Shown: piece after piece, positions 1 to 9,894 of the stretch
Numbering within the stretch: the stretch's first letter is position 1
Layout: each line of letters begins with the position of its first letter
Assembly: GCF_000143415.4 (NCBI RefSeq)
Contig: NW_003314264.1
Location: forward strand, 4,239,370-4,303,369
Length of the DNA: 64,000 bases
From: Selaginella moellendorffii
Taxonomy: Eukaryota > Streptophyta > Lycopodiopsida > Selaginellales > Selaginellaceae
Direction of reading: 5' to 3'
Notes under the pieces: model-generated
Databases searched by the model: none
The model's input: only the letters and a program-made list of their open reading frames with translations
Told to the model about the DNA's origin: nothing
Made by a program: the position numbers and the translations under genes

Positions 1-33
1 GAATTTCAATCAATGGTGAGCGATCTCGTGTAC

Positions 34-255
34 CTGGAAGAAGCCCCAGTCTCTAGACGCGCTCCGGATGGAGTCAATCGCCAATATCCGAGCAGGGGAG
101 CACTTCTCCACATCGGACAGATCGATCACAGGAATTTCTTCGATCTCCACGCACTGCCGTGGATCTGAATCCCTGCGGTACTCACCGGGCACCATGGCGA
201 TCCCAGCATCCGCCAGTCCCTTCACTCCAGCGATCCTAGACGCCACTGCCGCCAT
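34..255 (-). CDS. 2-oxoglutarate/Fe(II)-dependent dioxygenase, first exon (partial gene)
   Basis: The ATG at 255 opens a 74-codon exon ending in WGFFQ, followed exactly at a codon boundary by a GT donor (33-32); the rest of the gene lies left of the window. The N-terminal layout is that of the DIOX_N domain of plant 2OG dioxygenases: an EEIPVIDLSD motif near residues 39-48, then RSASRDWGFFQ at 64-74, where related enzymes continue with V(I)NHG in the next exon. The family hydroxylates or desaturates flavonoids, gibberellins and other metabolites. The iron-binding HxD...H residues are outside the window, so the substrate class cannot be named. Its start codon is only 29 bp past the stop of the upstream PPR gene, so its promoter must overlap that gene. 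Confidence 0.8.
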
Positions 256-283
256 TCTTGAATCTCGAGCCGCGCCACAGTGA

Positions 284-2440
284 TCACCTAATAGACACGG
301 AAGCCGTCCAAGAAATATCATCCGGAGAGAAGGGCATGGCGAGGAGGAGGTCTTTGGCTTGATTCGATCGCCCCGCGCGACCCAGAAGATCTATCAGGCA
401 GCCGTAGTGCTCGGCTCCCGGATCCACGCCAAAATCCTGCCGCATCGACGTGAAGCAGCTCCATCCGGTGTCGAGAAGCCCTCCATGGCTGCATGCGAAG
501 AGAATCCCTGCGAATGCGTAGGAATCCGGGGCCAGGCCTTCTTGGATCATTCCCAAGAACAGCTCCACGGCCTCGTTGCTGCTCCCTTGCTGCGCAGTGG
601 CAGCGATCGCGATCGTCCAGGACACTGCGGAGCGGTTCTTCAAGCCCTGGAAGACGCGCTTGGCCTCGCCTGGGCTGCCGCACCGCACAAACATGCTCAT
701 CACGCTGTTCATCACCACTGCGTCGCTGCTCCACTCGCTCGCGGCGATTCGCGAGTGGAGATCCCTGCCCTGGACGATCCATCCCAGTCCCGCGCAAGCG
801 TGGAGAGCGTTCACGTATGTCACATTGTCTGGACGCACGGACGAGTCTTTCTTAACCATACAATCGTACAAGTCAAGGGCTTCTGTGAAATACCCGTTTT
901 GGGCAAATGCTGCAATAGTAGCGTTCCAAGTGATCACATTTCTAAATTTTAATGAATCAAAAACTTTCTTTGCTTCGACTGCTTGCTGGCATTTTGCATA
1001 CATGTTGATCATCGCATTACTCACTCCAGTCTCGAGAAATCGATGAGACAAGCTGGCAAATCTCGCAATGATCTCGGCATGGATTTGTTTGCCGTCTTGC
1101 AGGGATCCTAGCAATGCACAAGCACCGAGGGCGCTCATGAAACTGCTCGAATTTCTTTGAATGTCCATCTTCTTGTAGAGATCGATGGCCTCTCTGCAAT
1201 GCCCGGTGTGGGCAAGCGCGGAGATCATAGCGTTCCAAGTCACAACATCGCGTACGTGCATTTGATTAAAAACACGCTTTGCTTCCTTGATTCTGCCACA
1301 CTTTCCATACATGTTGACGATAGAGGTTCCAGCGACAACATTACGCTCCCAGCCACACGAGCAAATACGCTCGTGGATCTTTATACCCTGTGCTATATCC
1401 TGCTTCCAAGAACACACTGCCAGGATCTCAATCAGCGTCACCATATCCGGCCTGATCCCTTCCAGATCCAACTTCCACAGCAGAGCAATCGCAGCTCCAA
1501 ACTGCCCATTATGGGCATTTGCGGCAATCGCAGTGTTCCAGGCAGCCAACTTTTTCTCCTCCATCCTATCAAACACTTCCATTGCCAGATCCAAGCGGCC
1601 AAGCTTCCCGTACATGTTGACGATCGCAGCAGCGACATCCGGATGCGCGTCCAGTCCCGATTCGAGAATGTGCCCGTGGATCACTTTGCCCTCCTTCAAG
1701 GATCCCAGCTTGGCGGCGGCATCAAGAACGCTGATGAAAACGTACTCGTCCGCGCCAATGCCGGCATCCCGGAGCTGGCGATAGAGCTCGATCGCAGCGG
1801 GGAGCCCGCCCTGATCGGGATTTCTGGTGCAAGCAGCCAGCATCGCGCTCCAGGCGACTATCGTCTTGCGCGGCATGTCATCGAAGACCTTCCGCGCGTC
1901 GGCCAGGCTGCCGCATTTCCCATACATGGTTACGAGGGCGCAGCACACGACTGGATTGCTCGCGATCGCGGGTGGCGCGGCGACGATCTGGGCGTGGATC
2001 CGGATGCCCGACTGGAGATCGCGGCAATTGGCGCAGGCGGCGAGCGCGGCGACGAACGAGACGTGGGTGGGGCGGACGACTGAATCGCTGGCGAGGGCGA
2101 GGAAGAGATGAATCGCTCGCGCGCTCTCGCCGTTTGCGCAGAGCGCCGAGATCATGATGTTCCAGGAGAAGGCGTTCTTGTGGACAAGATCGTGGAAGAC
2201 GGACCATGCGTCCGGGAGGCTGGAGCACTTGCCATACATGAGGATGAGGAGATTGCTGAACAAGGGGTGGTGGCGTAGGTCGAGGGTGGCGGCCAGGCGG
2301 CGGTGCAAGAGCTTCCCTCGCGGGAGGGACTTGGAATCACCACATTGGCGCAGAAGAGTCGCGATTTGGCGATGGCCGAGCGTGGAGATGCCTGCAGGAG
2401 GCACCGCGACCACGCCTCTTGCTACTTCGCTGGATGTCAT
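284..2440 (-). CDS. PLS-class pentatricopeptide repeat protein lacking E/DYW domains
   Basis: A 718-residue intronless reading frame. I start it at the ATG at 2440; the frame also opens upstream, but only with GTG. It is a long run of P, L and S repeats, visible as recurring (I/S/L)(V/I)NMYGKCG and (M/A)ISA(L/F)A(H/Q)NG blocks from about residue 60 to the end. PLS-type PPR proteins bind organellar RNA, one repeat per base, usually for C-to-U editing or splicing. The protein stops at MPFSPDDISWTASVSIR, exactly where canonical members run into the E, E+ and DYW (deaminase) domains, so it cannot edit alone. This is either a truncated gene or a true short PLS protein working with a separate DYW partner. 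A short N-terminal stretch could be a targeting peptide. Confidence 0.85.
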   Translation of the reverse strand: MTSSEVARGVVAVPPAGISTLGHRQIATLLRQCGDSKSLPRGKLLHRRLAATLDLRHHPLFSNLLILMYGKCSSLPDAWSVFHDLVHKNAFSWNIMISALCANGESARAIHLFLALASDSVVRPTHVSFVAALAACANCRDLQSGIRIHAQIVAAPPAIASNPVVCCALVTMYGKCGSLADARKVFDDMPRKTIVAWSAMLAACTRNPDQGGLPAAIELYRQLRDAGIGADEYVFISVLDAAAKLGSLKEGKVIHGHILESGLDAHPDVAAAIVNMYGKLGRLDLAMEVFDRMEEKKLAAWNTAIAANAHNGQFGAAIALLWKLDLEGIRPDMVTLIEILAVCSWKQDIAQGIKIHERICSCGWERNVVAGTSIVNMYGKCGRIKEAKRVFNQMHVRDVVTWNAMISALAHTGHCREAIDLYKKMDIQRNSSSFMSALGACALLGSLQDGKQIHAEIIARFASLSHRFLETGVSNAMINMYAKCQQAVEAKKVFDSLKFRNVITWNATIAAFAQNGYFTEALDLYDCMVKKDSSVRPDNVTYVNALHACAGLGWIVQGRDLHSRIAASEWSSDAVVMNSVMSMFVRCGSPGEAKRVFQGLKNRSAVSWTIAIAATAQQGSSNEAVELFLGMIQEGLAPDSYAFAGILFACSHGGLLDTGWSCFTSMRQDFGVDPGAEHYGCLIDLLGRAGRSNQAKDLLLAMPFSPDDISWTASVSIR

Positions 2441-2460
2441 GGCAAAGACACACTCACTCA

Positions 2461-2487
2461 CTCTCTCTCTCTCTCTCTCTCTCTCTC
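2461..2487. repeat. (CT)n microsatellite in PPR 5' leader
   Basis: An uninterrupted CT run immediately upstream of the PPR start codon (GA-rich on the coding strand). GA/CT tracts are common in plant 5' UTRs and core promoters; here it may lie in the leader of the PPR transcript. Confidence 0.85.
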
Positions 2488-2489
2488 AA

Positions 2490-4440
2490 CATGATCCTGT
2501 GAAAACCTTCATATGGGTCATCACATTTTTTGTCAATTGCTTCACAGAGGCACAAAACAACAGACATAAAGGGACTCAGAAGCAAGCACTGTCTTCTAAG
2601 CATCTTGTTCCCCGGCATCAAATGTTGGATGAGTGATGTCCTTTTTGAAGTCTCGCTTGTTGTTTGAGGTTGGCACGTGCTCCTATTGGTGTTCATGGGG
2701 TGTTGCAAAGCTGTGGGCTCTCAATGTAAGCGGGCAGCATCCCCATCCTCCAGTGTGGCTGTGAGAGGTTTGGGCTTATTGTGCCCTGTTGAAAAGTTTG
2801 CCAAAGACCTTTTACATATCCAAATTCTGGTTGGAAGTGATCCAGATGATCTTCTAAGGTCATATGTACTTCTTGCATGTGCAAAAAGATCTTGTTCCAA
2901 AGATCTCAGTCTGCATTGACATGTACCAAATCACAGTGGTTGAAGTTTGGGTGTGTGGTATCATGGTCATTGTGTCTCTTAAAAGTGTGTAGAAAATGTA
3001 AGTACGATAGCACTATTAATCCCTACTTATAAATGATTACTTTTTGGGATGTCTAGATTCCTTTATTTTTCCTTGTTAATTTTAATAAGTGTATTTTGAT
3101 ACCAGCAAGAGGAAAACTAACAGAAATTCACTTAGGATGTTAATTTTTATTACTATTGTAATTCTTGAAGTGTATGGAAAAAGCTTATAAATAACAAAAA
3201 TGTTACAAGAAAATTGTGCTTTCTTACCACTTCATAACCTTCTTCATTGGGCTTCTTCTCCTCTTTAACAACAACAAACCCCAAGGATGCCAACAATTAG
3301 TGCTTTATATGATTTGCCAGTGTGGGAGATATATATATATATAAAGGAATTGAGCTTCTAGACTAGTGAGATCTACTTTCTTTCAATATGCTCTACATAT
3401 AAATAGTTATTCTAGATTTATATACTCTAGTTTGTGTTGAACTTTATGAAGGAAAAAACAGTAGGAAAAAAAAAAGCTGAAAGAGGTACTCTTAGTCCAA
3501 TTTGCATTAGGTATGTGATACTCTTTGTCCAATCTGTGTCAAGAAGTGTGATGCAAATACTTCAAAAAGGAAAGAGACCATGATTTTCAACCATTACTAA
3601 AGTTTTCCATATGAAGGACCATAGAGGATACAGATTTCATAAAACGGAACTTTTTATAAATGAAGTTCTCAATAATTTTATTTCAGTGTGGTATTCATTT
3701 TCTTTCCCAGCAATTTGATGTGTTTTGTGGCTTGAAATAGGGAGGAGTAAATAAATCAGCATTACAACATAATTTGGTAAGCCAATCATAAATTTGAAGG
3801 ACTTGTTGATTTGTCTAAACTCTTGTTCTTCATAGGGCTAATCAACAAAACAAAGGCTAATCAGGGTTGATTGCAAGCTTTGACAAGAAGAAGAAGACTG
3901 CTCATAACATACATTAACTTAACCCATCGAGTACAAGTCATGCAACATTTAGGTTAGAGATGAAATTTTTATAATTCATGAAAAGACAATTGGACTTTAG
4001 GCTAAGAGGCTTGTAATCACGTAATTTAGATTTTGAACTTAATATTTCATTGATGCATTCACAGTAGGAGACAAGGCTGCATTTATCGGATTCAGTAATA
4101 CACATCGTTTGAACTTTGTTAGAAGATAAGAGTTAGTACTTACAATATCAAATACATATAGAGCAATCCATGGAACTTTGCACAGTGCATAGTTGTTGCA
4201 TCAAGCTGCCAAACAAATCTCAGAGTAGGAACATCTACCATCATTGATGGGAATGCTCCAAGGCAGCCCAATGTTGTGATATTTGAATATGTAACACTGC
4301 AAGGTCTTGATCCTCATCCAAACATACCAACTGTTTCACTCGTTGTGTAATGGAAGTGACTGACATTGATGTATATGGATCAGCTTCCTCTATGTTGGCA
4401 AGCACAGCTCAATCAGCAACACTGTCTCAAGGCCATATAT
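2490..4440. other. AT-rich intergenic stretch with no recognisable gene
   Basis: Frames longer than about 60 codons are few, uncorrelated with any family I recognise and interrupted. A short block at 2690-2890 is richer in GC and open in both directions but shows no clear domain. There are (AT)n runs near 3330. I see no tRNA, terminal repeat or conserved domain. Confidence 0.5.
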
Positions 4441-5130
4441 GAAATGAAAGTGTGTAAAAGCTGTTTGCAGCTTCTCTGTTGTTTGATATGACCAAAGGGC
4501 ATGAGGCCAGGTATTTCGAAAAGTTCATCCTCGAGGAAACCGTTTGCTACCCTCTGAGCGAATACCACTTCAACTTGAGCAACATCCACAGTGGCGACAC
4601 TCCGCAAACCAATTCCAGGACCCAGTTATTGAATATATAGCAATTACCTTGTTGTGGAATCTCAACACGCTGAACTCCATGTCCGGTCTGCTGCCACTCT
4701 TCTTGGCCCCGCTCATCCACCTCGGCTTCACGGGGCCGATCCCTTCGCTGCCAGGAACTCTGGAGTATCTATTGCTGGCCAAGAACTGCCTCACTGGGAC
4801 AATCCAGGGGATGGCCACCCTGCACCGCCCGGCGCTTCTCGACCTGAGGCTCACCAGAGATTTTCAGCTTCCGGAACGGCAACCTCCTCCTCCAGCAGAA
4901 CCAGCTCTCGGGGCCGGTCCAGGTTCTGGGGTCCCTGAGGCATGCAACACGTCCCAGCAATGGTCAGGGTGGTACCGCAGGAGTTTGTGGAGCACAACTA
5001 CATCCCAAACATCAACCTGGCATACCATCCCGCTGCCAACGACATGCACATTTTGCATCCAGTACAATTGCCTCGGCCCGCCGCAGCAGTCGTCGACGTC
5101 GGGAGACAAAGGCCGAGTTTACGTTAGAAA
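4440..5130 (+). pseudogene. Leucine-rich repeat protein remnant
   Basis: Pieces of an LRR protein in shifting frames. GFTGPIPSLPGTLEYLLL and NCLTGTI (about 4715-4800) fit the xxLxxLxLxxNxLxGxIP plant LRR consensus. After a frameshift, NLLLQQNQLSGPVQVLGSL (about 4884-4940) fits again. Further shifts give NLAYHPAAND and then IQYNCLGPPQQS, a Cys-containing tail typical of the end of an LRR ectodomain. No continuous frame covers these, no kinase domain follows, and no start can be assigned. The part before 4620 (about 4440-4620) is an open frame I do not recognise; its end is the short block shared with the NDUFAF6 3' end. I infer a decayed or mobilised gene fragment. Confidence 0.6.
4555..4611 (-). 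repeat. Copy of the 3' end of the NDUFAF6 coding region
   Basis: About 57 bp nearly identical to 6552-6608. Read on the minus strand it gives CGVSPLWMLLKLKW, which matches the C-terminus of the NDUFAF6 homologue 2 kb away with very few differences. In the NDUFAF6 gene the segment is in frame with a long open reading frame, so I take that copy as the source and this one as the duplicate. It sits in the LRR fragment patch. Confidence 0.7.
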
Positions 5131-5149
5131 CAGGCTATTTTTATAAAGA

Positions 5150-6255
5150 TGGTAGTCAATAAATACCTGGAATTAAATTAAGAAGCCCTATTCTTGTTTA
5201 AGGTTTTTGTCAGAGGATGCCTGCTTGTATTTGTTCGCCCACGACCCACAAGGGATCTTTCCGGTGTAAGTTACATCGCCAGTATGACACTACATGGATT
5301 AGGCAGAGTACCAGTGACAACACAGGGGACACCAAGGTGGACAACAAGAATGGCGCTGCCAGTCTCAAAGGGTCAACCAAGGAGTTTCAATCGTGAATAA
5401 TTTGCTATTTGGTAAACTTTGTTAATGAGTTTCCTGTCCAGAGTTTTGGACAATAAAACATTTTGGTTTTATCAATTATAATTATACTTTTGTCCTTTTT
5501 TTTAGATCATAAATCCCTTTTCTTTCTCCCTTTGTGACAAGCGACTGAAGATATTTCGAGAGAAGAGGTTAAAAGAAGAGTAGAGCAAAAGAGTTGGGAT
5601 TCCTTGACTGACCAGATTTCCGTGTCCAACAGAGCAAAATCCATTGACTCCGTCAACGATGACGAGCCCAATTTGTTGGTCCTTCGTGCAGGAAGATGAT
5701 ACGTCTACCTTTGAGTCTGACTGAGATTTGCAGGATCTCGCGCACCATATGGGATTTTATTTCGCCGCCGCGCGCGGCGAAGATCATCGACAGCGTCCCC
5801 ACCCAAATGACGCAAAGAAACGTTGGAACGTTTCTTTCCTCCTCAAGAAAAAGGGAATAGGACCACATATTTAGAAGAAGATAGATTTCCCGGCGCTGGA
5901 CAAATTTCCTATCATGCCACTAGTTATTCCCTCGTTCAGGTAACTTAAATTTATTGTATTTTGTGGGTATTTCTCAGATATCTATGTAGGCAATCAGGAA
6001 TGGTGTCAGTAAGTTTATCTTTATGACAAAAGCGATTTCTAAACTCTCAGTATTCGCACCTGTGACAACTAGATAACCTTTTCCTAGTTTTCTTCTCGTT
6101 TTTTCTTGACAATTATTTGAGAAACTCGCTAAGCTTTTTTTCTTTTCCTCTCTTGCAGCATTTCTTCAACTATTGAATCTTATGACCAGCTACTGTTGCT
6201 CTGATGAGCAAGCGACGCACCAACTGAATCCCTTATAATCGAAATTTAAACACAG
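5150..6255. other. Intergenic stretch, possible coding scraps only
   Basis: Short open pieces occur near 5194-5400 and 5700-5825 (a GC-rich block), but none is attributable to a family and none has both a start and splice context. The interval joins the LRR remnant to the Ca2+-ATPase remnant and could be intron or spacer carried with those fragments. Confidence 0.35.
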
Positions 6256-6260
6256 TTTGT

Positions 6261-6500
6261 ATGGCAAAGACCAATGCCGAGTGTGTGCTGAACGTGCTCA
6301 AGGAGATGCAACCAGAGCACGCCAAAGTTCTTCGCTGGTCACTGGATCCCCGACTTGGCAGCCAGGGAGCTAGTCCTTGGCAACGTTGTGGAGCTCAGAG
6401 TTGGCGACAAGGTACCAGCGGACATGAGGATCGCAGTTCCAAGGACTTCGACTCTTAAAGTGGAGCAAAGCTCGGTGATCAAGAGCACACGGTAGAGAAA
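6261..6500 (+). pseudogene. ER-type Ca2+-ATPase (ECA, P-type IIA) fragment
   Basis: Two frames together reproduce a recognisable part of the actuator domain of plant ER-type calcium pumps: NAECVLNVLKEMQPEHAKV, then after a +1 frameshift at about 6340, WIPDLAARELVLGNVVELR, VGDKVPADMRIA and TLKVEQSS. In intact pumps the next residues are the TGES loop required for dephosphorylation; here the match ends before it and a stop follows. No P-domain (DKTGT) or membrane helices are present nearby. It is a broken single-exon fragment next to the NDUFAF6 3' end. Confidence 0.8.
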
Positions 6501-6539
6501 AGTATAAGGTTTTCTCGAAAACCAAGAGCAAAAAGAGAA

Positions 6540-7421
6540 TCAATAGGACCCCCTGAGCGAATGCCACTTCAACTTGAGCAACATCCACAGCGGCGACACC
6601 CCGCAAACCCCCCGCCGCAACCTGGGATCAAACGGATCAAAGCCCGACCTCATGAGCGTCGCTAGAAACTCGTCCGTGGCAACCGCCGGCAGCATCACCG
6701 GCGAGGCCTCCCTGGGCACGTCCTTGGCCAGCGCCCGAGCCTTCTCCAGATGCGCGTGAGCCACCGACGCCACCTCAAACACCGCGCGCGCAACGCCCTC
6801 GTCCCCGCGCACCCCACGATACAAATCCTCCTGCGACACACCGTGCTTCACCGCCACCTCCACCGGGATGTAGCAAACCCGCTTGGCGCTGTGGTGCGCG
6901 GTGGCCTCGAGCAGCAGCGAGATCCCCGCGGCCTTGCCCGTGTGCGAGGCCGCGTGATCCGCCTTGGTGCTCCTCACCCCGGCGGCCTCGAGCGTGAGGT
7001 AGAGCAGCGCCGACGCGGTGCTCTCGGCGTAGCGCTCGATCTCCCCGACGTCCCTGGGCGGCGCCGAGAGCTCCGCGTCGGCGACCCTGGCGTCGATGAT
7101 CCGCGAGAACCAGTGCTTGCTCAGCCGGCGCTCGCGGTTGACATGATCCAGCATGGAGAGCACCGGGTGCTCGGGCGTGGCCGCGGCGCGCGAGAAGAGC
7201 TTGTCGATGGAGTCCTTCCACCAGGCGAGGCGCAGCGTGGCGAGGCTGGGGTCGCGGGCGGTGTCCTTGGCGGTGGCCGTCTCCACGTTGAATGCGCGCA
7301 GCGCGAAGGCGGCATCGCGGAGGCCACCAGATCGCGGGAGCTGGAGCAAGCACAGGTAGTTCTTGTAGTCATACCGCCGGACCTGGTTCACGCAGTAGTT
7401 GAGCGCGCTCGCCCTGCTCAT
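6540..7421 (-). CDS. NDUFAF6: NDUFAF6-like complex I assembly factor (squalene/phytoene synthase fold)
   Basis: An intact 293-residue intronless frame from an ATG. The N-terminus (NYCVNQVRRYDYKNYLCLL, then RDAAFALRAFNVETA and LRLAWWKDSIDKLF) and the middle segment (AAGISLLLEATAHH, YIPVEVAVKHGVSQEDLYRG) match the SQS/PSY-like mitochondrial family that includes human NDUFAF6. These proteins keep the isoprenoid-synthase fold, lack the catalytic Asp-rich motifs, and are needed to assemble the ND1 module of respiratory complex I. Length fits the family (about 280-330). No long transit peptide is obvious, as in several plant homologues. Upstream lies a cluster of telo-box and GGCCCA elements. The last 19 or so codons are duplicated at 4555-4611. 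Confidence 0.8.
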   Translation of the reverse strand: MSRASALNYCVNQVRRYDYKNYLCLLQLPRSGGLRDAAFALRAFNVETATAKDTARDPSLATLRLAWWKDSIDKLFSRAAATPEHPVLSMLDHVNRERRLSKHWFSRIIDARVADAELSAPPRDVGEIERYAESTASALLYLTLEAAGVRSTKADHAASHTGKAAGISLLLEATAHHSAKRVCYIPVEVAVKHGVSQEDLYRGVRGDEGVARAVFEVASVAHAHLEKARALAKDVPREASPVMLPAVATDEFLATLMRSGFDPFDPRLRRGVCGVSPLWMLLKLKWHSLRGSY

Positions 7422-7503
7422 TGATTCGTGTCACAAATCTCTCGGTTCTAGAGCTAGCCTACCTCAGAGCTTGGAATCCCTCTCCTGCTCGTTTGTGACT
7501 TAT

Positions 7504-7538
7504 TAGCCCAAGAACCCTAAAAGGCCCACGAACCCTAA
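7504..7538. promoter_or_regulatory. Telo-box / site II-like promoter cluster
   Basis: AGCCCA, AACCCTAA (7513-7520), AGGCCCA (7522-7528) and a second AACCCTAA (7531-7538) lie about 85-120 bp upstream of the NDUFAF6 start. In plants the combination of telo-box and GGCCCA (site II) marks promoters of ribosomal and mitochondrial housekeeping genes, which suits this gene's role. Confidence 0.6.
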
Positions 7539-7726
7539 ATATCATCCTAAAAGCCTAGATAGCATTCCATTCCAATAAAGTACAACATTACGTCGAGAGG
7601 CCCATAACACGGGGAAAGAAGGAAGAGAGCGAGCGAGAGAGGCGAAGATATTGGACGAGAGATGAAAGAGAAACAAGGAGAGCGCGAGAATGCTGGCTGG
7701 GATCGCTCCATGCCCTCTCCATTTTT

Positions 7727-9393
7727 TCATTTACCATACGAGGATGGCCGCGGGGATCGCTGCTGGTACGTGGCTATCTGCGCCGCCCTCGCGTTGCCGT
7801 TGCCATTCCTGTGCTGGTGGTGGCTCCCGTTTTGCTGCACGAACTGCGGGTGGTATCTAAAGTTTGCGGCGGCGGAGCTCGAGTGATGGTTGTAGGACGA
7901 GCTGCCCATGTCTTTCGGGTTCTGGAGCGGCTCCAGAGCCACCACCACCTCGCTCATCAGCGGCCTGCTCTTGGGGTCCCGGCTGATGCACTGGTGCGCC
8001 AGCATCGCCGCCTTCTGCAAGCCTTTGATCGAGTAGTGCCCCTCGAGGCGGGGGTCGATGAGCCGGAACAGCTTCCTCTTCTCGCTCAGGAACGGTCTGG
8101 CCCATTCCACCAGGTTGTGCTCGCCGCTCGGCCGGTTCTTGTCCATGGATCGTCGCCCCGTCAGGATCTCCAGCAAAACAACGCCAAAGCTATATACATC
8201 GCTCCTAGGTGTCAAGTGACCTGCAAAGCCGGAAAGGCATGAGTCGCAAGCTCTCACTCTCGCAAGATCGTCGAAACGACTGAAGAAACGAAAGAGAGCT
8301 TCACTCGAGCAAGAACGAGAAGAAAAAGTACCTGTCATTACGTATTCTGGAGCTGCATAGCCATAAGTCCCCATTACGCGCGTCGAAACGTGCGTTTTGT
8401 CACCTTCCGGACCATCCTTTGCCAAACCGAAATCCGACAGTTTGGCAGTGTATTCCTGGAGAATAAGTCGTGTAAACTAAACCGGAAAATCCTATCACAG
8501 CGGCAGCACACGTACATGGTCCAGAAGAATGTTGGATGTCTTGAAATCTCGATAAATAACTGGCCTGGAAGCGCCCTCGTGAAGAAACGCTAGACCCTTT
8601 GCAGCCCCGAGCGCGATCTTCATCCTGGTGGCCCACGGAAGCGGCAATGCGGCACCTACAAGAAAGAGATCACGAACTGGTTGGATGAGCACGAAAGAAA
8701 ACTGACAAGCTTACGTCTAAACAGATGATTCTCGAGGCTTCCGCGAGGCATGAACTCGTAAACAAGGAGCCGCTGATCATCCTCGGCGCAGTAGCCAATC
8801 AACCGGACGAGATTCGGGTGATGGAGCTGCCCAAGAAAATTCACCTCTGCCTGCAAAAGAACATTTGTTTTTTTTTCCTGTTGGAGTTAAATATCATCCA
8901 AGTTCTTACCAGCCACTCTCTGTGTCCTTGCAACCCCTCGGGATTGAGCTGCTTCACCGCTACAACTAGTCCTGTTCCAGGCTTGACAGCTCCTGTCCCA
9001 TTCTCATCTATCCATCCCTTGAAAACACTTCCAAATCCCCCTTCACCCAGCAGACTGTCGGGTCGGAAGTTCCGCGTGGCGGATCTCAGATCGGTGAAGC
9101 TAAATATTCGAAGATGAGCCCCTTGCCTGACTTCGGTGGAACCTGGATTGGAGGGGTCACTCACTGACCCATTGGCGGACAAGGACCCCTTCTCGGATGC
9201 CTGGCTAGGCTCTGTGGCTGGCTCGACTTGACCTGCTCGAAGTCACAAAGCTTTTAAGCGAGAGAGAGGGAAAAAGGAAAAAAGGTAAAACGAAACAAAC
9301 CGAGCTTGCGCTTGAATTTCGGGAAGACTCACCAGAATTCCTGGCGTTGCCGTGTGACGAAACCAAGCTAGTTCCACTCCAGCAGTTTCCCAT
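7727..9393 (-). CDS. Receptor-like cytoplasmic kinase, RLCK-VII (PBL/APK1-like)
   Basis: Six exons, all with GT-AG introns and consistent phase: 9333-9393, 8910-9232, 8715-8850, 8516-8655, 8332-8455 and 7727-8220, giving 425 residues. The protein begins MGNCWS, a classic N-myristoylation (Gly2) plus palmitoylation (Cys4) signal for plasma membrane attachment. Kinase motifs in order: [12 protein letters not shown] (P-loop), VAVKQL (catalytic Lys), [13 protein letters not shown] (the YRDFK form characteristic of RLCK-VII), [10 protein letters not shown], the activation loop [18 protein letters not shown], and [21 protein letters not shown]. The C-terminal tail is Ser, His and Asn rich. RLCK-VII kinases relay signals from surface immune and growth receptors. 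Its start faces NDUFB2 across about 500 bp, a likely shared promoter. Confidence 0.93.
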
Positions 9394-9650
9394 GAAGAAC
9401 GAGCTCAAGCATGTACACATATCCCCTCTCTAGTCCATTCCCACCGCATTCACCACTGATCGCTTCTCGGAAACCCCTCTCGCAATCGGCTGGCCGAGCT
9501 CTGCCGCCGCCGCCACTGCTGCCACACCACAAACCAAACCTAGAGCTAGAATCACAGCTGCTGGCGCGCCATAGGCGACGAAACCACTCACACTCATCGA
9601 TGCCGCTGGCCGATGCCGCGCTGCCCCTAGACCCTGCCCCCGCGCATCGA

Positions 9651-9658
9651 AACCCTAA
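9651..9658. promoter_or_regulatory. Telo-box in the kinase/NDUFB2 divergent promoter
   Basis: AACCCTAA lies 244 bp upstream of the NDUFB2 start and 258 bp upstream of the kinase start, in the only intergenic space of this divergent pair. A GT-rich stretch (about 9695-9740) follows it. Confidence 0.4.
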
Positions 9659-9894
9659 GCGCCAGTGCCAGTGTAGCGCCCGAGTGACGCCCCTGTGTGC
9701 GTGTGAGTGTGTGCGTGTATGAGAGAGTGTGAGAGTACACAAAGGGTAAGGGTATCTGGGCGTAAGCCTCGGTGTAAACAGACACTCCAGCCGCCCTGTC
9801 CTTAAGCGACACGAGGTCGCCGGCTCAATTCCAGCCAATCTACCGGCTAGACAAAATAGGTCTGCGTTTCGATTCTCTTCCCCGTGCGTTGGCT

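Noticed and set aside
318-797. Open frames antisense and overlapping the PPR gene
   Set aside because: Shadow frames of a GC-rich coding sequence; amino acid content is Arg-rich with no motif.
2677-2919. Overlapping frames on both strands at 2.7-2.9 kb
   Set aside because: No domain, no splice context, and both strands are open, typical of chance.
6750-7424. 224-codon plus-strand frame over NDUFAF6
   Set aside because: Antisense shadow of a GC-rich exon; the minus-strand product is recognisable.
9740-9840. Possible tRNA (GGCTCAATTCCAGCCA resembling a T-arm, with a CTTAAG loop)
   Set aside because: No acceptor stem or D-arm could be paired with it; probably a chance or pseudo-tRNA sequence in the kinase/NDUFB2 intergenic region.
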